DNA of 57,849 nt from an uncultured Lachnospiraceae bacterium (GTDB taxonomy: Bacteria; Bacillota; Clostridia; Lachnospirales; Lachnospiraceae). The position numbers and the translations under genes are program-made. The stretch spans positions 1-57,849 of the forward strand of contig CANOMQ010000026.1 in the NCBI GenBank assembly GCA_947567595.1, read 5' to 3'. Positions 44,627 through 54,400 of the stretch are shown one piece after another (within the stretch, counting starts at the first letter, position 1; each line of letters starts with the position of its first letter). The notes beneath the pieces are model-generated. The model saw only the letters and a list, made by a program, of their open reading frames with translations. It had not been told where the DNA came from and did not search any database.

Positions 44627-44904
44627 AAGCAAAAACATACACAAAGCCTGAAGAAATTTGGGAAGATGGATATACAGGCGGCTATCGTATCAGCTTTGGA
44701 GGCACTGCGTCCAAAGAAATGAATGCTATTAAGTTTACTACTACGCAGGATGAAGCTACCATAAAATTATGGTGGAAAGCAGGAGGCGATGGCAGGCATG
44801 TACAGCTTCTTGATGAAAATGGAAACCAGTTGGAGGTATCAAAAGAAACATCCACGGCAAATACATCTTACATAACAAAATTTAAACTGACTCAAAAGGG
44901 AACT
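44605..44904 (+). pseudogene. Fragment 2 of the broken surface gene (CBM-like module middle)
   Basis: In frame 1, TSSKSEVEAKTYTKPEEIW leads to RISFGGTASKEMNAIKFTT and IKLWWKAGGDGRHVQLLDEN, ending KFKLTQKGTY. It matches the middle and end of the same beta-sandwich module seen in fragment 1. It has no start codon of its own with a ribosome site, and coding sense is lost at about 44905, where an inverted segment begins. Confidence 0.65.
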
Positions 44905-45057
44905 TATAATAATCATTCACATAAGACTCTGGCTGACCATCTGTCCATGTTCCTGCCGGTTTTGCTTCGGTATAGATTTTAGCACCATCAAGAACCGTGG
45001 TTTTCGCAACAGCGCCTGCTTCATAAGTATCCTCTATTGATGCGCTGATAAGCCATC
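44905..45057 (-). pseudogene. Inverted coding segment inside the broken surface gene
   Basis: Between two plus-strand coding stretches, the open frame lies on the minus strand: LISASIEDTYEAGAVAKTTV, then LDGAKIYTEAKPAGTWTDGQ and PESYVND. Its composition and pattern fit the start of a CBM-like module of this protein family, so the DNA appears turned round. The junctions lie near 44904 and 45057. I saw no long inverted repeats at the ends. It could be an inversion, a copy from a paralogue on the other strand, or a misassembly. Confidence 0.6.
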
Positions 45058-45882
45058 GTTGAAGCAGAATGGACAACAGTAAAGGAAGCTACAGGTTACA
45101 TTGTACGTGCTTATTCAGATAAGGAATGTACGCAAACGGTTGTTGAAAAGAAAACAGAGTGCGTATTTGAAGAAGATGGCAAGACAATTAAGGAAGCAGC
45201 TCCTACCAGTGCTATTGTGGATAGTCTTGAAGTAGGGCAGACGTATTATTTTGCTGCTGCAGCAATCCGCGGCGAAGAACAATCCGCTTTTTCTGCACCG
45301 CTTGAGAAAAAAATTTCCGAAGAGCAACAAAGCAAATTGGCATTTGCAGCATACGGATCTTCAACAAGTATCACAGCGACTACAAAGGATAAGGATCTCA
45401 ACACAATTCCGAAAAACGGCTATAGTGGTGACTTCTATGATGGAGAAGTGAAGGTATGGTCGATGGGCGGAGCAGGTAAAATTGTTCCTGATACGATAGA
45501 TGGACTCGCATTTTATTATACGGAAATTGATCCAAATACAACAAACTTTACATTAAAGGCTACTGCCCATGTAAATGAATGGTCATTGTCAAATGGACAG
45601 GATGGCTTTGGACTTATGGCGACTGACCAAGTGGGTGAGAATGGTAACGGCGACTACTTATGGACGAACTCATATCAGGCAGTTGTTTCTAAGATTGAAT
45701 ACAACTGGGATGGAGAGAAAGTTACAACCGATACTACAAAACCCAAGATTGCCATGAAAATCGGCGTGGGCGCAACAGAAAAAGTAGGAGCGACAAAAGA
45801 AGATATTGAGCAAATTACTGCTGGTAAAATTACGAAACCTAATGTATGGTCGGCTTGCATACAGGAATGGTTATGTACTTAA
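45058..45882 (+). pseudogene. Fragment 3: Fn3 plus PL9-associated N-terminal domain
   Basis: The open frame starts VEAEWTTVKEATGYIVRAYS (an Fn3 domain) and continues with EVKVWSMGGAGKIVPDTIDG, FYYTEIDPNTTNFTLKATAH, SLSNGQDGFGLMATDQVGEN and IGVGATEKVG. This is the beta-sandwich that precedes the beta-helix in the minus-strand copy (VRVWSLGTYGKIVPNSTDGV there). Coding sense ends at about 45850, and the frame stops at 45882 after a deletion that removed the start of the beta-helix. It has no plausible start codon. Confidence 0.65.
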
Positions 45883-48241
45883 GAACAGCGATGGCGAACT
45901 TGATATTGCGGGCGAGCTGACAAATGCAGGTAACGGTAACGGCTTTAAGATGGGTGGTGATGGTCTTCCCGGAGGAAGCATATATGATCCGGATTATGAC
46001 AAAGAAAACAACGTTTTCTCAGGCCATAAGCTGAAAAATTCAGTTGCCTTTGAAAATAAATCAAAGGGATTTGACTCAAATAGCTGTTCAAACAATAAGG
46101 TAAGCAATTCCATTTCATTTAATAATGAAAGCTCAAACGTTGCTTTATATAGCTATAGTACAACAAAAACAACCGGATATGAGACACAAAATGTTATTTC
46201 TTTTAGAACAAAAGATACAGGTGTTGCTGATGAAATTTCAGCTAAGAATCAAAACAAACAGGATTATGAAAACAGCACAACATATCTTTGGGATGGTGCT
46301 AAACAACAGGCTGTAAACAGCGACGGAAAAGCCGTGGATGCTGGTTGGTTTGAATCACTGGAATTTAAAGCAGGAAAAACACCTTACAGTGATAAAGACG
46401 TAAACGGAGTACTTTTAGGCAGAAACAGCAATGGTACGATTGATATGGGAGGATTCCTTGTGTTAAAGCCGGATGCTGGCGTAGGCAATACAGGTCTTGG
46501 TGCAGGGCAAGGTTCCACAGGGAATGATGCACTGACAGAAGGAAGCATAGATACGGATGGAAGTATTTCTTCGGGGGATGTTACTATTACTGATAGTACC
46601 ACATCATCGGAGATTGCCAAGGAAGAGAATGATGTAAGCTCTGAACTTAGCAAGGATAAAAATTATGGTATTTATGTTAAATATCTTGAGGAAGTATCAT
46701 ATACCGGTACTGCTGTTAAACCGGAGTTCAGGGTATACTTAAACGGTGTGGCTTTTACGGATTATAAGGTAACTTATAAAAATAATGTAAATGCGTATGT
46801 GGAAGGAAACAAGAGATACGAGAATATTCCCGATGCAAAGAGACCTACATTAGTTCTTACATTGAAGGGTTCATATCAGGGTACATATGAGTATTACTTT
46901 GATATCAAGCCTGTTGATATTAATACCGTATCTGTATCCGGCTTAAGTGGATTAGCTGATGGAAGGGCAAAGAAAATTGCACCTACGTTAATTTACAATG
47001 GTAAAAAACTTACAGCAGACAAGGATTATACCGTAACATCTGCTGACTCTCAGTATACAGAAGCAGGCGAATATCCTGTAAAAATTGATGCAACAGAATG
47101 TAAAAGCGGAAACTTCACAGGTACGATAGAGAAGAAATTTATTCTCTTAAGCGAAGGTGAAGATATCAGCAAGATAAATCCTTGCAGCTTTACATCCGGT
47201 AATATTACAGCGAAGTCTGTAACTGATGTATTTACAAATGGAAAGCAAACCATTAAGCCTTCCGAATTAGAAAAGTCAAAGGTTGTTGTTACAAATGTCA
47301 ATAAAGTTCTTGCAAAGAAACGTGATTATACACTTCTTTATGAGTATGACTTAACTGTACCTTCCGAAGATGGAAAGACAGTGACAACACAGACCGTAAC
47401 ATACGAGCCACAAAATCCTTCCGATAAGGAGAAAGGAAGCACACCTATTGAGATACCTAAAGAAACAGGTCTTAATGTAAGAGTGTACGCTAAACCTGTT
47501 GATGGCGGAAACTTTAGTCCTATAAAGGATGCAAAGGGATTGCAGATCGCTGAATTCAGAGTAGCTTACTATAATATTGCACAGGCAAAGCTTCAGGTAG
47601 TGGATAAGGCAATCTATGAGTCAGAAAAGAAAGTAAAGACTACACCGTTGTATTTTGTTGATGATACGGAGACGCAGAAAGCGAACTTAGGTGCACTAAA
47701 CAGATTAAACAATTATACAACAAACGCAAATAAAGATGCGCCTTACTACATTATGCTGACACATCCTGCAATGGAAAATGAAACAAAGCAGCTTTCATTT
47801 GGCAGCTATGAAAACAGGGATTCTTTGGATCAGAAAGACCAATATACATATGACTATGAAAATACAGCAACAACAGTTGCCGGAAAGCATAGCGTAACAT
47901 TGTATGGTACAGGTATGTTTGGAGGTACAAGAGTATTTAAGTATAATCTTGTAAAGAAAACTTATGATTTAAAGAAACTTATTGTGGATATGAAGACTGT
48001 TGAAGCTCCGGCATTAAATCCCAGTGCGACAAAGGATGTAAATGATGCAGCTATCAAGGCTAAGCTTGAAGGTAAGATTATTATTAACGGAAACATACTA
48101 AAAACGGAATATATCAAATTAAACTATGATGCATCAACAATTCAGAGTGGAAAAGCACTCAAAGTTACCATTACAGGTGATGAAGTAAATGGCATTAAGG
48201 TTTATTCAGGCTTTAAAACAATTAGCATTAAGGTACAGTAA
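45806..48241 (+). pseudogene. Fragment 4: PL9 beta-helix end and C-terminal Ig-like repeats
   Basis: Genuine coding sense begins at about 45851 (LAYRNGYVLKNSDG). GNGNGFKMGG carries the PL9 catalytic-type Lys (45947-45949). NSVAFENKSKGFDSNSC and SISFNNESSNVALYS are beta-helix coils. After a Gly-rich linker, several Ig/MBG-like domains follow (VSYTGTAVKPEFRVYLNG, YKVTYKNN, TLVLTLKGSYQGTYEYYFDI and similar) to the natural end TISIKVQ. The calcium-binding coils that precede GNGFKMGG in intact PL9 enzymes are missing. A terminator follows directly. Confidence 0.7.
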
Positions 48242-48253
48242 GTATTTGGCACA

Positions 48254-48287
48254 AAAAGAAGGAGCAGGTAAAACCGCTCCTTCTTTT
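48254..48287. terminator. Intrinsic terminator between convergent genes
   Basis: Twelve-bp stem AAAAGAAGGAGC / GCTCCTTCTTTT with a 10-nt loop, 12 bp after the stop of the plus-strand surface gene. Confidence 0.9.
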
Positions 48288-48334
48288 CTATATAATATGC
48301 ATTATAAATTACCTCCGCACGAACAAATTATCTA

Positions 48335-49903
48335 TCATACAGAAATTCTCTCTATCACACAACAATGAGATTTATTCTCCTTAAAGTAACTAATACCAAC
48401 CAATAGAACTTCACCCTTATAACCTTCCAGTGCCTGTGCATATTTTCTGTCCTTTATCTGTTGGATTGCCGTATCAGCAGTTTTATCATATTTTAATTCA
48501 ACAATCAGTGCCGGTTTATTTGTATGTGGAAGCGGCAGGAATACCACATCCGCAAATCCCCGTCCCGCAGGCAGTTCACGAATTATTTTGTAATCCTTTC
48601 TTGCACTATAATACGCAAGTCCGATAGCACATCCAAGGGAATTTTCGTCATTATAGGTCAGTATGGAGGCAACCTCCGTATGCGCCCTGTCTAGTGCTTC
48701 GGCGACATTCTGTTCGTTGCCACTTAAGGTGTCTTCAAGCAGTTTTTCTGATGCCTTCAAGACACGCATAACCTCCGCCCAGCCGCCGTTGCTCATGGCG
48801 TTTTCAAATTCTTTGATGATTTCCTTGTTGGGAATGAATGCCTCTTCCCTTTCAGCATCATAGGCAAGATATCCCAAATGAATTAGCAGTGTCAGGACAT
48901 CATTCTTTGTGTTGAAATTGCGCATATCGTTTTGAAAGCTGAACGTGTTCACCTGAATGCGCCCGCCGCCGAGCATGTGCACAATGTCCGCCCGTAGTCC
49001 GTCAAAGTCCATATCAATATATCGTTTCAACGCTTCATAAGTTTCCGTGGAGCTCCAGTAACTTGAAAACTTATGGCGACGCATCGACTCAGCTACCGAT
49101 TTTGGATTATAAACATGTTGGAATTCCATAAACCTATAGCCGTCATACCAACTGCTTGTTTCCGTAAAACTCATTTGAAACCGCCTACATAATGTTTTCA
49201 CATCTTCTTCGGTAAAGCCCGTATATTCCTCCAAAACATCCTGATCCGTCATCGAATATTCCGTAAACATATTCAACGCAGAGTGAACCCCGTACTTTTT
49301 CACAGGCAAAATTCCTGTCATATAAGCGAGCGCGACATATGGCTGATCCTTTAAAAGATTCCGTAGAAAGTCAAGGTACTGTTTTTGCATCTCTTCCGAA
49401 TCCTGTCGTTCCCGCATCACACTGTCCCACTCGTCTATCAGGAAAATAAATTCTCGTTCTGTTTTTGTATAGATCCTTCGCAGTGCAGCCGCAAGCCCGG
49501 TATCCTGAATCCTTAGGACTTCCCCATATGCCTCCCGAAGCTCATCCAATACTTCCTGCTCCAAATACTGCGTCACGCGTTCTTCCTCTGCCTCAATCAA
49601 AAACTGTTGCATATTTAGGTAAATCACGTCATACCGGTTCAAATACTCTAAAAAAGTCTCATCCTGCGCAATCTGAAATTTCTGAAACAGCTCTGCGGAA
49701 TCACAGCCGCGACTGTAATACGCAGCAAGCATTTTGAGCGCCATCGATTTTCCAAAGCGGCGCGGTCTGCTGACACAGATAAATTTCTGCTCTGTATCCA
49801 AATACTTGTTTGTATACTTAATTAATCCTGTTTTATCCACATAAATTTCAGAGCGGATTGCTGTCAAAAAGCCTTTGTTATTCGGATTCAGATAAAATCC
49901 CAT
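48335..49903 (-). CDS. AAA-ATPase-like protein with C-terminal PD-(D/E)XK nuclease domain (DUF1703 type)
   Basis: 522-aa protein. The N-terminal AAA-like domain has VDKTGLIKYTNKYLDTEQKF, a Walker A-like SRPRRFGKSMALKML and Walker B EFIFLIDEWDSVM. The C-terminal PDDEXK_9 domain has GFADVVFLPL and ALIVELKYDKTADTAIQQIK with the D-ExK core. These proteins are common, often multi-copy, in gut Clostridia and Bacteroidetes; their role is unknown, and a mobile or defence link has been suggested. ATG 49903 follows GGAGG. It lies between the two convergent giant surface genes. Confidence 0.82.
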   Translation of the reverse strand: MGFYLNPNNKGFLTAIRSEIYVDKTGLIKYTNKYLDTEQKFICVSRPRRFGKSMALKMLAAYYSRGCDSAELFQKFQIAQDETFLEYLNRYDVIYLNMQQFLIEAEEERVTQYLEQEVLDELREAYGEVLRIQDTGLAAALRRIYTKTEREFIFLIDEWDSVMRERQDSEEMQKQYLDFLRNLLKDQPYVALAYMTGILPVKKYGVHSALNMFTEYSMTDQDVLEEYTGFTEEDVKTLCRRFQMSFTETSSWYDGYRFMEFQHVYNPKSVAESMRRHKFSSYWSSTETYEALKRYIDMDFDGLRADIVHMLGGGRIQVNTFSFQNDMRNFNTKNDVLTLLIHLGYLAYDAEREEAFIPNKEIIKEFENAMSNGGWAEVMRVLKASEKLLEDTLSGNEQNVAEALDRAHTEVASILTYNDENSLGCAIGLAYYSARKDYKIIRELPAGRGFADVVFLPLPHTNKPALIVELKYDKTADTAIQQIKDRKYAQALEGYKGEVLLVGISYFKENKSHCCVIERISV

Positions 49904-50010
49904 ACATTTCCTCCTTGCTCTGACTGTCACAAGTCTGTTATACCAACATCCAATAAATTAAATCTAGTATATCATGTACATTACGTAATTATCAATACAT
50001 TTTATAAACG

Positions 50011-50056
50011 GGAAACACCCGCAGAAAACCAAGTGCCCAAAGGCATAGGTTTCTGT
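50011..50056 (-). terminator. Intrinsic terminator of the minus-strand surface gene
   Basis: AAACACCCACAGAAACC pairs with GGTTTTCTGCGGGTGTTT around a small inner GCC/GGC hairpin, about 20 bp after the stop at 50075. Confidence 0.75.
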
Positions 50057-50074
50057 GGGTGTTTTCTGTTTGTT

Positions 50075-50872
50075 TTACTTCGCCAAAGACAAAGCAATAC
50101 CTTCATTCATTATAGAAATCAGCTCCTGTGAAACAACCGCATTTTGAGATTGTGTCGGCTGTGTCCACCAGAAGAAGTCCTGTGCGCCAATCTTAAAGGT
50201 AATTACCTTCTGCTCAACGTATTCTCCCTGACCTTCGATAATAAGCTTTGCAGTTCCCTTTCGGTCATTCTTGCTGTACGAAACAACCTTGTAATCTTTA
50301 CCAAATACAAGTGTTTTTTCTTCACTGCCTTCCTTTAAGGTTACTGTAAGTGTATCTTCATTCAAGGTAACTGTGCCGCCTTCTTTGTAATAGAAATACT
50401 TATTTTCAAATCCCGGATTATTCACCGGATCCTTGTCATAATTAATTACAAACTTTGCACTCTTGATAGAGTTCTTACCGTAGGCGATGCGATAGTACGC
50501 AGATAATGTATCCTCTGTATAGTTCTCGCCCGCTCCCTTTAGCGTAACCTTTACGGTATAATAAGTATTCTTGTCAGGAATGCGCAGCTCTGACCTATTA
50601 TCGGTAATCGGTTCTGCTGCATTTTTGTCTTCCAGTACTTTGTATGTCTTGTTATCAACATACTCATATTTGAAAATGGTATAATCCTTGTTTAGACTAA
50701 GTGTCTTACCCTTTGCATCCTTTACAACAATTTTTGTGTTATTCTTGCCTACAAAACCATTTTCATTATTTCTATCTTTGGATGTAAGCTTCACATCTGT
50801 CGCAGTAATCTGAAGCTTGTTCTCCGGATCGTTAAACGGTCTCTTTGCAATCTTGTAGGTTCCGGTAAGTGT
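50075..50872 (-). pseudogene. C-terminal fragment of the minus-strand surface gene
   Basis: Open coding sense from GTLTGTYKIAKRPFNDPENK to the end IMNEGIALSLAK. It holds Ig/MBG-like repeats (TVKVTLKGAGENYTEDTLSA, AKFVINYDKDP, YVEQKVITFKIG). No start or ribosome site lies at its beginning; it is out of frame with the previous piece, which ends GKDYTISSKAP at 50878. About 10-20 residues seem to have been lost at the joint. There is no LPXTG or SLH domain. Confidence 0.7.
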
Positions 50873-50877
50873 TCCTG

Positions 50878-51415
50878 TTAGGGAGCCTTTGAGCTAATTG
50901 TGTAGTCTTTTCCCGGTCTCATCAGGTTGCCGTTAACTCTAAGTGATATAGAAGGCTTCGCTCCGGATTTGTCATAGTATACGACATTCTTCATCATACC
51001 ATAGTTCATCGTATTTTTGCCGCCGTCGCTTGGCTTGCCGTCAAAATACTTCGATGTCTTATCTTCATTCAGCGTGAATGTTCCGCTGAGCTTCTCTGTA
51101 TTTGTGCCTGCACTGATGTCAAATGCCTCAATCTTAAATGTCTGTGTAATTGTTCCGGTATAATTGCCCTTTCCTTTTACTACAACACTTGCAGAACCAG
51201 CTTTATTGTTGCCTCTGTAAGAAAGGACGTAATCCTTGTTGCTTGTGAGTCTGTACCATGTGCCACCTATGTCTGCCGCTACCCCAAGCTCATCCCATAC
51301 AATTGCCTTTCCTTGATAATCGTAGGTAGGATTGAACGTAAATTCAACGCCATCCATCTTAGTAATTACACCAGTCTCTTTGTTGTAGTTTGCAGCTTCA
51401 CCCGCGCTGATAAGC
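50878..51415 (-). pseudogene. Middle fragment of the minus-strand surface gene (Ig/MBG-like repeats)
   Basis: Coding sense runs from NTSKLISAGEAANYNKETGV through GVEFTFNPTYDYQGKAIVWD and GSASVVVKGKGNYTGTITQT to GKDYTISSKAP and a stop. It is frameshifted from both neighbours by small deletions. The first joint (near 51415) comes where the upstream frame reads GTATAIIN and the usual strand GxxYxGxxxxxFKI is missing. Confidence 0.7.
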
Positions 51416-51424
51416 TTTGAAGTA

Positions 51425-54400
51425 TTAATTTATAATTGCTGTTGCCGTACCGATTTCAATGTTGTTGACATATTCTATTGTAATGTCGCCTTCTTTGGTT
51501 TCCGGATTGTAAAGCTTCAGCTCGCCACCAGTCTTTGTCTTTACATTTGCTGCAGTAAGCGGCTCTACCGGCAGATATTTTATAATCTTTCCAGTGTAAT
51601 CTGTTACATATCCTTTGCGGTACTGCGGCTCAATTTTATCTACCTTAAAGCTGCTTGCAAGATTTTCCTTAGGAGCAGTTGAGCCATCGCGTACTTCAAT
51701 CATGATTGTTCCTGCGAAATTGCCCTTTCCAGTAACCTTCATATATTCCTTGCCGTTCTCTTCCTTTTGGAGTGTTGCATCCGCAGTAAAATCTTTCGAG
51801 TCAGAAAGCTTCTTACCCATAAAGGTAATAACCGGCTTTGCTGCCTGATTTGCTTTAAGCAGCGTGATTGTAGGTGCACTGACTCTGTTTTGGTCGTCAT
51901 TCCCTAAATCAACAGGCTTTATCTCAAAATAGATATCCTTTGCCTGACCAATATAGTTGCCTTTTCCTTTTACAATAATGGTAGGTATTTTCTTCGTATC
52001 CGATTCGTATTCAGAACCAGCCGCAGGAGTACCCTTGTCTGTATCGCCAAGCCAAGCATTTAGCGTATTCTTGTACGTAACCGTATAGTCCTTCTTGGTC
52101 AATAATGTATTGTCATAGTATACTCGGATCTCCGGTTTTAAAGCTTTGCCTGTATAACCGATTTCGTCCTCATTCACAATTGAGAACCACAGTCCGACCT
52201 GATCCTTTGAGCTGCCCGGCTTTTTATTTAAATCGTCCGCATCAATGTTGCTGTCTGTTTCGTCGTCCGCATCACCCTTCTGAATCGTACCGTCTGTCTC
52301 TTCCACGCCGTCAAAATCCGTCGGGTTTTTCGAAACAACATCGTTTGTATTGCTGTCAGCGAGATTCGGAAGACCACTGCCTGTGATTCCGGCTTCTGCC
52401 GTAAGCTGTAAGAAGTTCCCTACATTAATTGTGCCATTTGCATTTCTCTCCACAACATAAGGCTTTCCTTCTGCAATACTCTTGTTCTGCAGATTTGTAA
52501 ACCAGCCATTCTCTCCGTCAAAGGCAACACTTCCAAACCAAGTATCTTTTACAATACCGTCGTGGTTACATGTCAAATCTTCTTCGTTGCCTCTTGTAGT
52601 GTAATGCTGTACAAAGTCTGTTGCATTTTCTGTTACACCGCTATAGCGGTTAAAGAAGTAGTTTGTATTGTTGAAGACCTTGCTCATGCCCTTTGGCTGT
52701 GTTGTTGTGATATTGGAAACCTTATTCGGTGCTGTACCCGTAAGTTCTCCGATACGGTCTTCCCAATTTTTATTTCTAAGGTCCTCAGGTTTGCCTGTTC
52801 TGTAAGAAATCACGCCTCTTGCTGCATAGTCTGTTGTCGAACCCTTGGTGTAGAATGCAATGTTATAGCTTTCGTTATTAAAGGTAATCGAATTATATAC
52901 CTGTATATCCGGACAGCTATTTGAGTCAAAGCCCTTTGCCTTATTATAGAATGCAAGTGATCCCTTCAAGGTATGGTAGCCGCTGAGAGAGCTTCCTCCC
53001 ATCTTGAAGCCGTTACCGTTACCTGCGCTTACTTCCTGGAAGTCAAATACCGGTCTCTTGCCTTCTGCGGGATCGGGAAACATATGAATCATCTTATCCT
53101 TTGTACCATTCGCGCCTCTTTCGATTCTTATGGTCTTTGAGAGATCATAGTTCTCACCCATCAGATAAATCGTCTGTCCCGACTGTACGTATCTCACTGC
53201 CGTGTAAATATCAAGCGGGTTATTCTTTGTACCATCACCTGTTGCCTTGCCTAGTGGTGCAACATATAGTGCCTGACCTTCTTGACCGTATTTCTTGTAT
53301 GTTACGGTAATTAACTCTGTCTTTGCGGTATAATCCTCCAAACGTGTCAGCGGATCACCGTCATAGGGATCATAATTCTCGTCCGGTTCAAAGGTTGTCT
53401 GGAACGTGTTATTGCCGGTATTCAGTGTAACCTGAAGCTCTGCTTTATCTGTTTCCTCCGGAGTTCCATCAATCTGAATATAGTAGTTTCCGCTCGCATC
53501 CTGCTTGCGCTTATTGATAGAAACCGCTTTGTCAGAAATGTCAGCGCCGTTCTCATCCTTTACATATAATTTTCCATGCCAGTTTGCCTCATATGTCAAT
53601 AGATACTCGTCGCTGTTTGATGTTGCCGCTGAAACAATCGAATAGTTCGGTTTCACATACTCTACTTCTTTTTCTTCCGGATGTGCGTTTTCTGCGTCAT
53701 ACGCTGTTTGATTAAATTCTATGTTGCTGAATGTAACCATTGCATTTCTTGACGCGAAGAATCCGGCATATATAGAACCCGTGTCAATCTTGCTTAAAGC
53801 ATTTCTGTCATAATACTTGTTTGTAACCTTTGTACCTACTTCCGTGACTTCACGTGTTTCCTGATTTACCGTAATCGGTGTATAGCTTACAAAATAACCT
53901 GTGTCGTTGAGTGCAATTTCCAGTCTTAAATCCGTTATAGGATTTTCGATTGACGCAGCATCACCGGGGTTTGTCATGTTGCCAATCAGGTTGTCAAATG
54001 ATTTGTCGTGCATCTGCGTGTCAAGCGGTTTTGAAGCAGTCTTAAAATACTTTTTCGTAGCATCCGCAACGGTAGCGTTATTCTTAAATTCGCTAATGTT
54101 TTCTGCTGTAACACCTGTTCTTGCAATGGACTCAATTCCCAGTTTCAGGGATACAGCGGAACCTGTATTGGATACCTTCTTGTTCTCATCATCCCATTTG
54201 TACTCTGTCTTTGATACAATTGCCATATAAGAGTTGTTCCAAACGTCTCCGCCTTCATAGCTTGCATCATCACTGCTGTCAGAAGGTGACGCACCAACCT
54301 GATCGAATACCGCTAAACCAAAACCTTCCTGACCATTTGAAAGTGTCCACTGGTCTACGTGCATATCAGCACTTAGCGTAAAGTTGTAGGTTGACGGATC

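Noticed and set aside
44900-45080. Classic invertible promoter/segment with flanking inverted repeats
   Set aside because: Only about 5-6 bp of similarity was found between the two ends in opposite orientation, too little for a site-specific inversion claim.
48100-48241. LPXTG sorting signal or SLH anchor on the giant surface proteins
   Set aside because: Neither C terminus (TISIKVQ, IALSLAK) shows a sorting motif, a membrane segment or SLH repeats.
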